Below are positions 21,884 to 35,100 of a DNA stretch of 64,000 bases, one piece after another. The notes under the pieces were generated by a model that worked only from the letters and a program-made list of their open reading frames with translations, was not told the DNA's origin and did no database searches. The position numbers were made by a program, and so were the translations under genes. Each line of letters opens with the position of its first letter. Position 1 is the first letter of the stretch. Source of the DNA: Liolophura sinensis (Eukaryota > Mollusca > Polyplacophora > Chitonida > Chitonidae); assembly GCF_032854445.1 (NCBI RefSeq), contig NC_088304.1, positions 806,001-870,000 on the forward strand, given 5' to 3'.

Positions 21884-24800
21884 ATGGCAAGTCCAACTAC
21901 AACAACAACACACGCTGCTGCTGTCAACTTGCACAAAATGCCCGCTAAACATCCACAAAATGAAGAAAAGAGCGATCAGAAGATAGATATATTCAGGCAC
22001 ACTCCAGTGAGATATTTAGGTGAGTGTAAATTGTCGGTGTGAGTTTTGATCATTAATATTAATGTGGCACTAGTAATATATATGACAGTGTGTAAACCAG
22101 TCTGTGTTATTCATAAGAATTAACACGTCAATAATTTAACTCGTCGTAGCGGTTTCCAGTTGGGGAAAAGTGCGGGGGAGGGACGGGTGTGGCGATGAGC
22201 TTTTTAGTTGATTTTTGTCAGTTGCAATGACAAGGTCGATGCTTTTGTTTGTCGTGCAGTAAGCCCCTTTATTGTTCCTCAACGATTGTCCATCTAGATG
22301 CACTGAGTGTGCAGAGTGTGCACTGAGTCCATCAAAATACGAACTCCCATCTCCTTTCAACTTATGGCAGTCCAAATCTCGTCCTCTGTGCATTTAGATG
22401 TAGCTTTCTGGTGGAATCTGTAATACCAACCCCCTTATTTACTATCCTTGCCTATGAAACTAATTAACTCGCTGCATGGTGGTCACATTGACTTGCTAGC
22501 TCTTCGGCAGTGGCAAGTGCCCCACCGTCGACAGCCATTTTGAAGTGTCACGTGACACTCTTGGGTTTGAAAGGCAGTTGAGTTTTGGTATTGAAATCCT
22601 CAAGAAAACTACATGTAGGCCTAATATATTTGACTGACGTCTGCAAGAACAACTTCAACCTTCTTAATTCAATCCAGAAAGGCATGAAAAAAAACTTGTA
22701 TTTTTAGTGCAGGTAAGTTTGGGTGCCTTGAGTGCAGACCTCATTGAGATCGGCTCAATCGAGTTGGAGTGCCCAGGTGTGTGTCAATTTGTTTGAGAGT
22801 TGTCGAGAGTCATTAGGATGAATGTCAGAATTTTAAGATATCACACTGAGTCCATCTAGATGGACTACATCAACATGAGCTGATTGTTTTTTTTTTAAAT
22901 AAGAAATATGTTATGAAATTCATAGTCCTATGAGTTATTCCTTGGTAATTTTGCAATGTAGCAGTGTATGTAAATTTATTTATTTAATGGATCAGTGTTT
23001 TACGTCGCACTCAAAAATATTTTGATCACTTATATAAAGGTGGTCAGCATTATGGTGGGAGAAAACAGGGCAGATCGAGCCAGGGGGAAACCCATGGCCA
23101 CCAGTATATCTGTGAATGATGAAATTGCCTCAGGGTCACTCTTGGGTATTCATAGTTCACCAAGATGGACTCAGTGTGCTATTTAAAATGGTGACACTGA
23201 TGGTATCATGGTAACATTCCCCCCTCTCTAAAAACATGTCGTTGTTTTCAAACTCCCATCTCCTTCCCACTCATAGCAAAATGACTCACTCCCTCCACTT
23301 TTTTCTATGTAATTTCCCACATGAATCGCGAATACTATCATCAAATAATTTATTCTTAATTTAGTGCCCTTGCCTCCAAAACTAATTAACTCTCTGCCTT
23401 TTGGTCCTATTTACTCCTAAAACTTCTGTGGTTCAGAGCACCTCGCAGTCAACAGCTGTTATAAAGTGTCATGTGACTTACTTGTGGGTTTGAAAACCCA
23501 CTTTTGACTTTTGGCATTGAAATCCTCCACAAAACTGTTATATTTCCTTTGCTACCTGCAAGCACAACTTAAATCCTTCTAATTTAACCCAGAAGAGCAT
23601 AAAAAAAAAGATATTTTTAGTGCTGGTAAATTTGGGTGCCATAAGCGCGAGCTCATTGAGATCGGTTCTTTTGAGTTGGAGCCTGGAAATGTATGGCCAT
23701 TTTGTGAGAAGTGGGGGTGGACAGTGTTGTGATGCATCTCAGAATATTAAAATAGCACACTGAGTCCATCTATATAGACTAAGTTATTCCCTGAAGCATA
23801 CTGTTATTGTTACTGTATGCTTACCAGCTGTGAGGTCTAAATTGGATCTGCACTCTTATCGATTAGGCTGAAGGGAAATCCCCACTAGCTTACTGCTAGC
23901 ACAGGCACTTTAATTTAGTATTAAGCTCTGAAAGACATATTTATTTAGCAAGTACACCTGTTCTACGTGTAATGTCCATTGTACTAGAATACCATGTGGC
24001 ACTGTTCAGGTTATTCATGCAGTTGGCATCCGTCCTGGATGTCCTCTGCTCCACAGATATGCTGAATGAAATACATACATGTATATACATGCCTATAGTT
24101 TACTTGTAGGATATGCTAATGAGATAGGAGAGGCTTTCAGAGCTCAGGTTCATGTTCGGGTTGTACATGCGAGTTACCTGGTGGCCAGTGGTTATGTTGT
24201 GGCAGATGCATTGCATAAAGGTCAACAGGCTTTAGAGGTACATGTATGTTACTTTTTATCCCAGTATCCAAATAGAAGTATTGTATTTCAGCTAAAGTTT
24301 AGCATTTTTCAAATGAGACATTTTACCTGATTCTGATTGATTCATCCACCTTATAGAGACACGTTAGAGTTTTGTGTGACGTTTGATTATTAAATTTCCT
24401 ATCAGAAAATCTTAGAATCGAAAGTATCATTTTGAAGGCCTTAATCTACATGCTTCTGGAATTGTGCTTTATACACCAAACTTAAGGTGAAGTACGGTAT
24501 GTTATGATGATATTTGTTAGTCTTTCCATCAGGTGAAGTGTATTGTAGATTTGTTGATTTGTTTTGTAATATGTTACGTTTGTATATTGTCGTTTGTCAC
24601 CATACATTGTACTTACACTGTAAGACAATATATATGAAGGATGTCAATTTTATGGGTGCATAGTCAAGAAAAGTTTTATAGAATGTGAATAAAACACAGA
24701 CCTTTGGCAACTTGCTGACAAACTTTTCTGCTTATGACGTACAGATATGCACAGCATATTGTTGGTCAAGTGGCCTTCAGCAAACTTTTAGGAAGCTTGC

Positions 24801-25286
24801 ATCTTTGGTGACACAAACACATCATTTTTCTTTTTCATAATAATCGTCAATTTGTGTGCATAATTTCCTTTTAAAAAAAAGTGCTTCAGAGGTCGATAAG
24901 GTTGAAGATTTACAGAAAGTATTTCATTTTTTTTATTCATTTATTTTCTTGTGCAGAAATCCTCGTCCACTGACAAGGAGAGGACAAGTAAGGTGTTCAC
25001 AGCTGTGATGGACACTCTGATATGGCAAGGCCTAGCCTCTGTAGTTATACCTGGCTTCACCATCAACCGTATCTGTGCAGCCACAGGCTTCCTGCTCTCA
25101 CGACGCTCTTCCTTTCCCCTACTGACCCGCAAGTGGATGACAACAGCTGTGGGGCTGGCGTGTATACCACTGATTATTTCCCCTATCGACAGATCTGTCG
25201 ATTATCTAATGAACAACACCTTTAGGAAGTGGATTCGATTTGATGAAGATTTGGAAGAAGTTGTGTACCATAAGAGGAAGGACTGA
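21884..25286 (+). CDS. MTFP1: Mitochondrial fission process 1 (MTFP1/MTP18) homologue
   Basis: Complete three-exon gene for an inner mitochondrial membrane protein that promotes mitochondrial fission in animals. Exons are 21884-22019, 24110-24237 and 24957-25286, all AG/GT with consistent phases, giving 197 residues. The start ATG at 21884 follows GTGGG and precedes the conserved VRYLG at the exon 1 end. Family landmarks: VRYLG/YANEIGEAFR across junction 1, VASGYVVADALHKG, then DTLIWQGLASV, IPGFTINRICAA, RKWMTTAVGL, IPLIISPIDRSVDYL. The human protein is about 166 residues, and the extra length here is an N-terminal Ala/Thr/His-rich segment with a TTTTT run and a slightly longer basic C terminus. 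Intron 1 holds a SINE fragment and two MITE-like elements. No break is seen. Confidence 0.95.
22296..22857. mobile_element. MITE-like element, older copy in MTFP1 intron 1
   Basis: The left end AGATGCACTGAGTGTGC and right end TCACACTGAGTCCATCT are imperfect inverted repeats. The interior matches the element at 23163-23771 in the same orientation (AAACTAATTAACTCGCTGC, TTGAAATCCTCAAGAAAACT, CTCATTGAGATCGGCTC). No transposase frame is visible, so it is non-autonomous. The target duplication is not clear. Confidence 0.6.
22985..23105 (-). mobile_element. SINE 3' fragment in MTFP1 intron 1
   Basis: In reverse it reads GGTTTCCCCCTGGCTCGATC, TTTCTCCCACCATAATGCTG, then a diverged ATTTTTGAGTGCGACGTAAA. 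Same family as 51201-51459, without the tRNA-like head. Confidence 0.8.
23163..23771. mobile_element. MITE-like element with about 27-bp terminal inverted repeats
   Basis: The left end AGATGGACTCAGTGTGCTAT (then TTAAAAT) is the reverse complement of the right end (ATTAAAATAGCACACTGAGT, CCATCT) with about one mismatch. The 609-bp interior has no transposase frame and matches the copy at 22296-22857. This is a non-autonomous DNA element by structure; the superfamily is not determined. Confidence 0.65.
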
Positions 25287-26240
25287 TGCCACGAGAGGTC
25301 ATGATTTGAGATTTTAGGACCTTCATACTATAGCAGTAATGCCAACAGTGTATGAAATTCTAGGTGGATTCACACTGGATGGGAAAACCACAGTCAAGGC
25401 AAGTTTAAAAAAATTATTTGTTTGGTGTGTCTTTGAATCCATTAGAAAAATAGGGTAGGACAGTTGAGATTTTTTTTATAGATCTGGCAAATGAAAAAAA
25501 TTGGCATTTTTAAAGAAATTAACATGGGGAAAAATAAAAAATAAATGACTTTGATCAAAATCCCAATAAAAACTATTATGGTCAAACCATCTTTTGAAAT
25601 GAGAGCTTGTATTTTATGTGAGGTTACATCAACAGAGAAGTGAGATATCAGCTGTTGTTGTGGTTGCCCCATCCTGTAGGAGTCCGCCTACAATAGTCTC
25701 TGCTGTCTGACAATCTTTAAGTCTCAAATTTTTTGTGCAGTTTTCAAGTGCATATATTAACAAAGCAATAATATACATACTTGTGTATATTCAGTATATA
25801 TAGGTTTATTCTGTGATGCGCATTATGTTCCAGTATTATGCAAATGTATTTGCTTGTCCTGTGTAATTCCACTCGGTATGTCCCTTCTTGCAGCATTTGG
25901 CAGTTGAACTTTTATTCAGTAATGGATTTTTTATACTCTGAACTCCTGGATTTTCATTCTGTCCTAATGCATTATACATATTGCCAAAGAAACTCTCGAT
26001 GTAATATCTGAATTATTCAGTGCTCCGGAGGATTTTTGTTGTTGTTGTTGTTTTAACACTACATATGCAGTAGGAATGTTACTGCGTGATCGTAAAAGAG
26101 TTAAGTGAATTTGTTTGCCAGGGTATTTTTTATTGTATACGTGTGTATGGAATGGATGTGACCTTTGTGAATATTTGTTGGAAAAAATATGTGAAGAAGC
26201 CTTTTTTCTTTACCTTCCCACGTGTTTAATACATTGCATA
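25287..26240 (+). other. Probable MTFP1 3' UTR and flank
   Basis: AT-rich sequence after the MTFP1 stop with no supported coding region. The exact 3' end of the transcript cannot be placed. Confidence 0.4.
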
Positions 26241-26245
26241 TATAT

Positions 26246-26453
26246 CGCACATATTCTATCTTTGCTTCTCCCACTGACTTGGACATATTCTATCTTCGCT
26301 TCTCCCACTGACTTGGACATATTCTATCTTCGCTTCTCCCACTGACTTGGACATATTCTATCTTTGCTTCTCCCACTGACTTGGACATATACTATCTTCG
26401 CTTCTCCCACTGACTGGGACATATACTATCTTCGCTTCTCCCACTGACTTGGG
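26246..26453. repeat. 34-bp tandem array, 6 units
   Basis: The unit is ACATATTCTATCTTCGCTTC, TCCCACTGACTTGG, with few differences between units. Confidence 0.95.
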
Positions 26454-26814
26454 CTTCCAGGGAATGACATAAAGGCAACAGTACGTAGACTCTGTTGTTA
26501 GAAAGCAAACTGTGACTCACTTTCTGCTCCCACAAAAGGAAGGTTTTTGATGACAATATGATATCGAGTTTGATTGAATGGTTTTATGTGTGGAAATCTG
26601 TGCTTTGCAAGTAGAAAAATCTAACTGTGTGAAACTTTGAACCACCACCTTGGTAAATTATACATTAATGTTTCCATGTGTCAGTGGAAGTGTGGGATAG
26701 TTTCTATGGTTACAAAGGGAGAATGTTCCCAGAAACAGGTCCTTTGTCAGGAGAATCTAATATGTCCAAATGTGTGAAACGTTCAACCGTGGTGATGACT
26801 GTTACTTACTGAGT

Positions 26815-28010
26815 GTATGTAGTATTTATAACATTGTACCATCAGTCGCCACGATATCATGCATGGTACAGAGAGTACAGATGTGTTGTTTGCTTACTAC
26901 TCATGAGTGGTACTGCACATTGTATTTATAATGTTGTACCTTCAAACCATGCATGGTAGACAGAGTACAGATGTGTTGTTTGCTTACTACTCATGAGTGG
27001 TACTGCACATTGTATTTATAATGTTGTACCATCAGACCATGCATGATAGACAGAGTACAGATGTGTTGTTTGCTTACTACTCATGAGTGGTACTGCACAT
27101 TGTATTTATAATGTTGTACCATCAGACCATGCATGATAGACAGAGTACAGATGTGTTGTTTGCTTACTACTCATGAGTGGTACTGCACATTGTATTTATA
27201 ATGTTGTACCATCAAACCATGCATGGTAGACAGAGTACAGATGTGTTGTTTGCTTATTACTCATGAGTGGTACTGCACATTGTATTTATAATGTTGTACC
27301 ATCAGACCATGCATGATAGACAGAATACAGATGTGTTGTTTGCTTACTACTCATGAGTGATACTGCACATTGTATTTATAATGTTGTACCATCAGACCAT
27401 GCATGGTAGACAGAGTACAGATGTGTTGTTTGCTTACTACTCTTGAGTGGTACTGCACATTGTATTTATAATGTTGTACCATCAGACCATGCATGATAGA
27501 CAGAGTACAGATGTGTTGTTTGCTTACTACTCATGAGTGGTACTGCACATTGTATTTATAATGTTGTACCATCAAACCATGCATGGTAGACAGAGTACAG
27601 ATGTGTTGTTTGCTTATTACTCATGAGTGGTACTGCACATTGTATTTATAATGTTGTACCATCAAACCATGCATGATAGACAGAGTACAGATGTGTTGTT
27701 TGCTTACTACTCATGAGTGATACTGCACATTGTATTTATAATGTTGTACCATCAGACCATGCATGATAGACAGAGTACAGATGTGTTGTTTGCTTACTAA
27801 TCATGAGTGGTACTGCACATTGTATTTATAATGTTGTACCATCAAACCATGCATGATACACAGAGTACAGATGTGTTGTTTGCTTACTACTCATGAGTGG
27901 TACTGCACATTGTATTTATAATGTTGTACCATCAAACCATGCATGGTAGACAGAGTACAGATGTGTTGTTTGCTTACTACTCATGAGCAGTACTGTACGT
28001 TGTATTTTTA
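26815..28010. repeat. 90-bp tandem array, about 13 very similar units
   Basis: The unit is TACTGCACATTGTATTTATA, ATGTTGTACCATCAGACCAT, GCATGATAGACAGAGTACAG, ATGTGTTGTTTGCTTACTAC, TCATGAGTGG with an exact 90-bp period. It contains the palindrome ACTCATGAGT and, in some units, CCATGCATGG. Most units differ by one to three bases, suggesting recent expansion or homogenisation. Confidence 0.97.
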
Positions 28011-28560
28011 ACACCGCTAAAGCTGTACTAGTATGTATACATATGATGAATGTATGTACATGTATATAGATTTTATTTTCCTGGAGACTGAAGGGAGTAC
28101 TGGTTCCCTTGAAATTTTTTTTTTTTTTTTTTTTTACATATTTTTTTTAATATCTGAGGAGCATAATACCATCTAAAAGTCATCTTATCGTCCTATGTAC
28201 TCAAGTACACCTATTACATCTATTTATTTACATCTGTTTTTATTGTCTGTTTTTATCCCAGTTTTTGGGTCATGAATTTAGAAAGAAAGACAATCAGTGT
28301 TTAAGCATTGAGTCTGAATATTACCAGATTTTGGATGAAAAAAAAACCTTTTTTAGGTCTTTTGTGAAGAAATTTTGTGTCTAGACATGTGTTTTGTTTG
28401 TCTTTTTTTTACACTGTGACGTAGATGATGAGTTCTCATAAATATTTTGAAAAATGAATGGAGTACAGGGTGCTAAGGTTTTTATTATTTTTGTTGTTTT
28501 TAATTTTTGTCAGAAAAATAAATAGATTCAAATGGACTCTTATGGTGAGCTTTATGTACC
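28011..28560. other. AT-rich spacer between arrays
   Basis: Includes a 21-base T run near 28115 and other T-rich stretches. No gene was recognised. Confidence 0.4.
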
Positions 28561-28564
28561 AGGT

Positions 28565-29015
28565 TGATTATGTTCATCGGACACAATGACCTCACATAAT
28601 TGTGTTCATCAGGCATATGATTGTGCTCATCAGGCACAGTGACCTCACATGATTGTGTTCATCAGGCATATGATTGTGCTCATCAGGCACAGTGACCTCA
28701 CATGATTGTGTTCATCAGGCACAATGACCTCACATGATTGTGTTCATCAGACACAGTGACCTCACATGATTGTGCTCATCAGACACAGTGACCTCACGTG
28801 AATGTGTTCATCAGGCACAGTGACCTCACATGATTGTGTTCATCAGACACATTGTCCTCACATGACTGTGTTCATCAGGGTCATGATTGAGTTCATCAGG
28901 TACAGTGACCTCACATGATGGTGTTCATCAGGCACAATGACCTCACGATAGGGCTCATCAGGCACAATGACCTCACATGACTGTACTCATCAGGCACAAT
29001 GACCCCACATTGATA
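28565..29015. repeat. About 32-bp tandem array, 14 or so units
   Basis: The unit is CATGATTGTGTTCATCAGGC, ACAATGACCTCA with length variants, some units shortened to GGCATATGATTGTGCTCATCA. Confidence 0.9.
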
Positions 29016-29114
29016 TCGTAAAGAGAGCAACATTTGATATTAGAACATTTTCTATGTTTATGTTGGCATATTATATAGGAATGAACATCTGAAGTGTTTA
29101 ATATATATGTGAAT

Positions 29115-30590
29115 ATACATATACAGAAGAAAAGACGATTGTAGTATTACATGTCTTGTGTGGCTAACACTATCAAGGTGAAGCAGAGACGATTGTGGTA
29201 TTACATGTCTTGTGTGGCTAACACTATCAAGGTGAAGCAGAGACGATTGTGATATTACATGTCGTGTGTGGCTAACACTATCAAGGTGAAGCAGAGACGA
29301 TTGTGATATTACATGTCTTGTGTGGCTAACACTATCAAGGTGAAGCAGAGACGATTGTGGTATTACATGTCTTGTTTCGTTATCACTATCAAGGTGAAGC
29401 AGAGACGATTGTGATATTACATGTCTTGTGTGGCTAACACTATCAAGGTGAAGCAGAGACGATTGTGGTATTACATGTCTTGTGTGGCTAACACTATCAA
29501 GGTGAAGCCGAGACGATTGTGGTATTACATGTCTTGAGTGGCTAACACTATCAAGGTGAAGCCGAGACGATTGTGGTATTACATGTCTTGTGTGGCTAAC
29601 ACTATCAAGGTGAAGCAGAGACGATTGTGGTATTACATGTCTTGTGTGGCTAACACTATCAAGGTGAAGCAGAGACGATTGTGGTATTACATGTCTTGTG
29701 TGGCTAACACTATCAAGGTGAAGCAGAGACGATTGTGGTATTACATGTCTTATTTGGTTATCACTATCAAGGTGAAGCAGAGACGATTGTGATATTACAT
29801 GTCTTGTTTGGTTATCACTATCAAGGTGAAGCAGAGACAATTGTGATATACATGTCGTGTGTGGCTAACACTATCAAGGTGAAGCAGAGACGGTTGTGAT
29901 ATTACATGTCGTGTGTGGCTAACACTATCTAGGTGAAGCAGAGACGATTGTGATATTACATGTCTTGTGTGGCTAACACTATCAAGGTGAAGCAGAGACG
30001 ATTGTGGTATTACATGTCTTGTTTGGTTATCACTATCAAGGTGAAGCAGAGACGATTGTGATATTACATGTCTTGTGTGGCTAAAACTATCAAGGTGAAG
30101 CAGAGACGATCGTGATATTACATGTCTTGTGTGGCTAACACTATCAAGGTGGAGCGGAGACGATTGTGGTATTACATGTCTTGTTTGGTTATCACTATCA
30201 AGGTGAAGCAGAGACGATTGTGGTATTACATGTCTTGTTTGGTTATCACTATCAAGGTGAAGCAGAGACGATCGTGATATTACATGTCTTGTGTGGCTAA
30301 AACTATCAAGGTGAAGCAGAGACGATTGTGATATTACATGTCTTGTGTGGCTAACACTATCAAGGTGAAGCAGAGACGATTGTGATATTGCATGTCTTGA
30401 GTGGCTAACACTATCAAGGTGAAGCAGAGACGATTGTGATATTGCATGTCTTGAGTGGCTAAAACTATCAAGGTGAAGCAGAGACGATTGTGATATTACA
30501 TGTCGTGTGTGGCTAACACTATAAAGGTGAAGCAGAGACGATTGTGATATTACATGTCTTGTGTGGCTAACACTGTCAGGGTGAAGTAGA
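29115..30590. repeat. 54-bp tandem array, about 27 units
   Basis: The unit is TGTGGCTAACACTATCAAGG, TGAAGCAGAGACGATTGTGA, TATTACATGTCTTG. Two main unit types (GTGGCTAACACT and TTGGTTATCACT) are interspersed. The period is a multiple of three, which produces long minus-strand frames of 18-residue repeats that I do not treat as genes. Confidence 0.97.
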
Positions 30591-32100
30591 ATTCCTACCA
30601 CAGCCTTCATGCCTTTGATTGTATTTAGTTTGCTGCCAAAATTTTGTTTAAATTAATGATGTATTTCAAGTACAGTGTTTGTTGGGTATTTTTTCTTGTG
30701 ATGATAACCTTAATTTTGATAGGCCTTAAAATCTAAGTAAAGCAGTGACAGGTGTATATGGGAATGTTTTGGACATAAAACTGTTTCATAAAGGCATGTA
30801 CTCCTGCGTGACATTGAGCTGAAATGTAAGGCTTGCGGAAACATCCACTGAATGTTTAATCCCTGATGGTTGTGAAAACTGGTATGTGTCAATTACTTAG
30901 CTTCTGTTGAAAGTGTGCACAGAAGTATTAAGGAATTGCATTACTCAAGTATTACAGACATGCTTACAAGTAAATTTCCACATGGTCCCCTATGTACACT
31001 GTATATCCAGAGTAAATACAGTGTGTGCAGGAGTGTGCTCCCCTTATTAACGGTATTAATAATTTGTGTGAGGTTTTGCTAGGACTAAAATTTATATGCA
31101 TATTGGATTGTTACAAATTGTTAATGTTAATTTGTTTGAAGTGTTGGCAATAAAGTTTTTTAAGTTTTTTCATTCCTTTTTTTGTGATTTATTTATATGC
31201 ACAGGTGTGTTCGTACCTGTTCATTTTAACATTTTATCTTTGGTTAAGAACATTCATATTGTATTTATGCTATTTTAGCAAATATTTTCATGTATGAAAT
31301 GGGGGTTAAGTTTAAGAGTGTAGGAAACTGGGAAGTCCAGAGCCGTGGCACCTATAAAGTGAAGGGAGAGCTGGATTCAGACAATCATTGGGGTGCACCA
31401 GCCATCTACAAGGGCAAGCAATCTTGTACCTCATGGAACTGCTGTGACCAGCGATTTCAGTAACAGTATGGTATTATTAGTAAAGTAGACAGAGGATATT
31501 GCTGTTCAATAGTTTACAGGGTTTACTTTCCTTTGTAGAGGGCTGTTGAGCCTCATTGTTTCAATGTTGGCTGTTTTTTTTTTTAAACAGCAGCACAAGA
31601 TACTAGCAAGAGCCAACCTATTCTATTGGATGACTACAAATATGTGCTACCTGGTTCACCATACTGTGGCAATCTGAGTGACTATGATCATGACAGAATA
31701 TGGTTTGCTGTGCTGTTTACTTGTACTATGAGTGAGAGATCCAGGTTCAATCCCTACTCTGGTTATGGCCTAGAATTTAAAATAAACAGTCTTCCTTTTC
31801 TTGGCTTAATTGGCATCCAGTATTATAGCCTGGGAGAGATAAGCCAAGTAATTGTCCGTCCAGTGTCCTCATACTAGCTGTGACTGGGTTCAGTTGGGGA
31901 CAGGAGCATTGCATCCCACTCAGGTAGCACAAAAACTATGTTAACATTGTCAGTATCAACATGCATGCAGGGTCATGGCATGCCTGGTATTATGTTGGCA
32001 GTGATCAAACCACAAGGAAACTAACAATCAACTGTCAAACTAATACTCCCTTATCATATTTAAGAGATATATCATCTGTTTAACACAGGAATACTTGTGA
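30591..32100. other. MTFP1-YDJC intergenic region
   Basis: Mostly unique sequence. A B-box-like GGTTCAATCCC near 31745 in repeat-like context may mark an old SINE, but no matching tail was found. An AATAAA at about 31149 has no gene clearly assigned to it. YDJC's 5' UTR probably lies near the right edge; CACATAG at 32101-32107 could be an acceptor. Confidence 0.35.
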
Positions 32101-32131
32101 CACATAGGTGAAAACAGGATTCTCCATCGAG

Positions 32132-35100
32132 ATGAAGAGACGTGCTTTCTGTCTGATCATAAACGCTGATGACTTTGGTTATAGCAGCGAGAGGGATCAA
32201 GGGATTATTGAGTGCTTCCAAAAGTCGGCAATATCCAGCGCTTCTCTCATGGTGACTGGAGTTAATGTAGTACAAGCTGTGGAACGGGCAAAGAAAGAAA
32301 ATCTACCACTTGGTAAAATTTGTCTATTTATTTATTTCATTGAAGACTGTACTTAAGAATATTTCACTTATTAACAACAGTGCCCTGTGTGGCTAAATTT
32401 GTCAGACCTGCAAACAGTGCCAGACGCTGTTGAGTGCTTATAAGAAAGTGAATCAAGGTAAGAAAAAGGAGAAGTGTTAAGACAATAGGGGAGTTTCGAT
32501 TTGAAACTCTTCTGTCATCAAAGGTGAAAACCATCTTAAGGTTTCATCTGAATCATGAAAAATGTTAAGCAACTTTTGTGAACACCAATGTACTGATCAC
32601 CTGTCACCCTCTTTTTCCAGAGGCACAAATAACACCTCTTTCCTTTAGGAACTTCTCACGTTCACAAACATTCAGATTCTCAATCTTCTCCATCCTTCCT
32701 CCACTCTAAATGTCTTTTTATGACACGTCTATTAGATGCCCAGGTTATAGAGAAAGTGATCAAAACCAGTTGCCTAACATCTTAGGCATGTGACTGGTCA
32801 CATGATACAACTGGACTTGTCTACCTTTAATGATAAAGGGTTTGAACTCGAAACTCAGAAGCTTTGGAATGAAGTAAAAAACAGCGAAAATCAATGCCTG
32901 TGGTCAGCTCTTTGGCACATGCAAATCGAAGGTGTATAGTCGCCTGTGTACACCAGCCTTGATACGATGCTATTAGTTGCATCACTGTCTTTTGGTCACT
33001 CTCTATATTTTGTAAACCTGCATAACATCAGCGTACTACATACGTGGGGAGATGGAGGGGGAGGTCAAGGCATTTCGTACAAGATGTGTATATGGGGTAC
33101 CTGAGTGGGTTCCAAAAGTTTGGAATTTGAGAGTACACGCTTTATGGATGGCCCCTTAATGTTCTTCTGAAGTATTTTTCAATGATACGATGGCAGACAT
33201 GTTTGTGACTGATGGATAGCAAGATCTGGGTGTATTTGATGAGAAAAGTTGTTTGATTTAACTCATTTGACAATATATAAATGCAGTTAGAAGTATGCAA
33301 ACAGGTGCCTGGAGTAACCCACTGCCCTTCACTTGGTACCCCACTGCCTTTCTCTTAGTACCCCATTGCTCTTCACTTGGTACCCCACATCCCTTCACTT
33401 GGTACCCCACTGCCCGTCATTTGGTGCCCCACAGCCCTTCACTTGGTGCCCCACAGCCCTTCACTTGGTACCCCACAGCCCTTCACTTGGTGCCCGACAG
33501 CCCTTCACTTGGTACTCCACAGCCTTTCATTTGGTGCCCCACTGCCCTTCACTTGGTGCCTCACTGCCCGTCACTTGGTACCTCACTGCCTGTCACTTGG
33601 TGAATCACTGCCCTTTACTTAGTACCCCACTGCCCTTCACTTGGTACTCCACTGCCTGTCACTTGGTACCTTACTGCCTGTCACATTGTGCCTTACTGCC
33701 TGTCACTGGGTACCTCACTGCCCTTCACTTGGTGCCTCACTGCCCGTCACTTGGTACCTCACTGCCTGTCACTTGGTGCCTCACTGCCCTTTACTTAGTA
33801 CCCCACTGCCCTTCACTTGGTACTCCACTGCCTGTCACTTGGTACCTTACTGCCTGTCACTTGGTGCCTTACTGCCTGTCACTTGGTACCTCACTGCCCT
33901 TCACTTGGTGCCTCACTGCCCTTCACTTGGTGCCTCACTGCCCGTCACTTGGTACCTCACTGCCCGTCACTTGGTACCTCACTGCCCGTCACATGGTACC
34001 CCACAGCCCTTCACTTGGTATCCCATGCACCTCCTGACCCGTTCAGATCGGTGATAACTGGATTTTTGAATGACCTCACTGGCTGCCTCAAGAACAATGG
34101 TTTAACCTAAAGTGAAGGGCAGTGGGGTTGAAACTTAATAGAAAAGACAACACAAGACCAATTTTTTGTTTGCACTACCGAGATATCATAAAAATTCATG
34201 ATTAAACTTCAGTTTTTATGAAGTCATGGAGTGCACACTGTTGGGGCAGCTGGATAACAATGTTGTCAGTCGTATCTCACAGCCGTATGGTTGAAAAGCA
34301 AAACAGGGTTGGGTGATGTGAGCAGAAACAGCTGCTTCCTTGGGTTATAGAAATAAGTTGCGCCTGATTGGTTAACACTGATAACATGGTGGCACTTTTG
34401 ATTGTGCAGTATTTGGCTCCTTTGAGCTGTGATATCTTGGCTGTGCAACATCACAAAAATAAAAAGTTATGCTCTGTTAAACTTTCGGTGGGATACTTTA
34501 TCTTTATCCCCATACCTTTTAAGGTTTGATGCTGCGAGGTGTTTTGTCTGCTGATTGATTTAGGGTTATTAAATTCCATGTGCAGGTCTTCATCTAAACC
34601 TAACAGAGGGTGTACCCGTTGGAGGGGCCAAGTACCACAACCTGGTCACCCCAGAGGGTGTATTCAGGGGAAAGTTTGGGCTAAGGAAGGAGCTGAAGAA
34701 AGACACGGTTGACATTGCAGAGGTGAGTGAACCACACAGCAAAGGGTGTACCTATTGGAAGGGCCAAGTACATCACCCTGGTCACCCCAGAGAGTGTATT
34801 CAGGGGAAAGTTTGGGCTAAGGAAGGAGCTGAAGGCAGACACGGTTGACATTGCAGAGGTGAGTGAACCACACAGCAGAACGTGTACCTGTTGGAAGGGC
34901 CAAGTACATCACCCTGGTCACCCCAGAGAGTGTATTCAGGGGAAAGTTTGGGCTAAGGAAGGAGCTGAAGGGAGACACAGTTGACATTGCAGAGGTGAGT
35001 GAACCACACAGCAGAACGTGTACCTATTGGAAGGGCCAAGTACCACACCCTGGTCACCCCAGAGGGTGTATTCAGGGGAAAGTTTGGGCTAAGGAAGGAG

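Noticed and set aside
29058-30610. Two long minus-strand frames with 18-residue LLHLDSVSHTRHVI-like repeats
   Set aside because: Produced by the 54-bp array. The repeat is too regular and low in complexity, and is interrupted where units lose a base.
31590-31880. SINE with B-box-like GGTTCAATCCC
   Set aside because: No A box at the expected distance, no tail and no second copy in the window.
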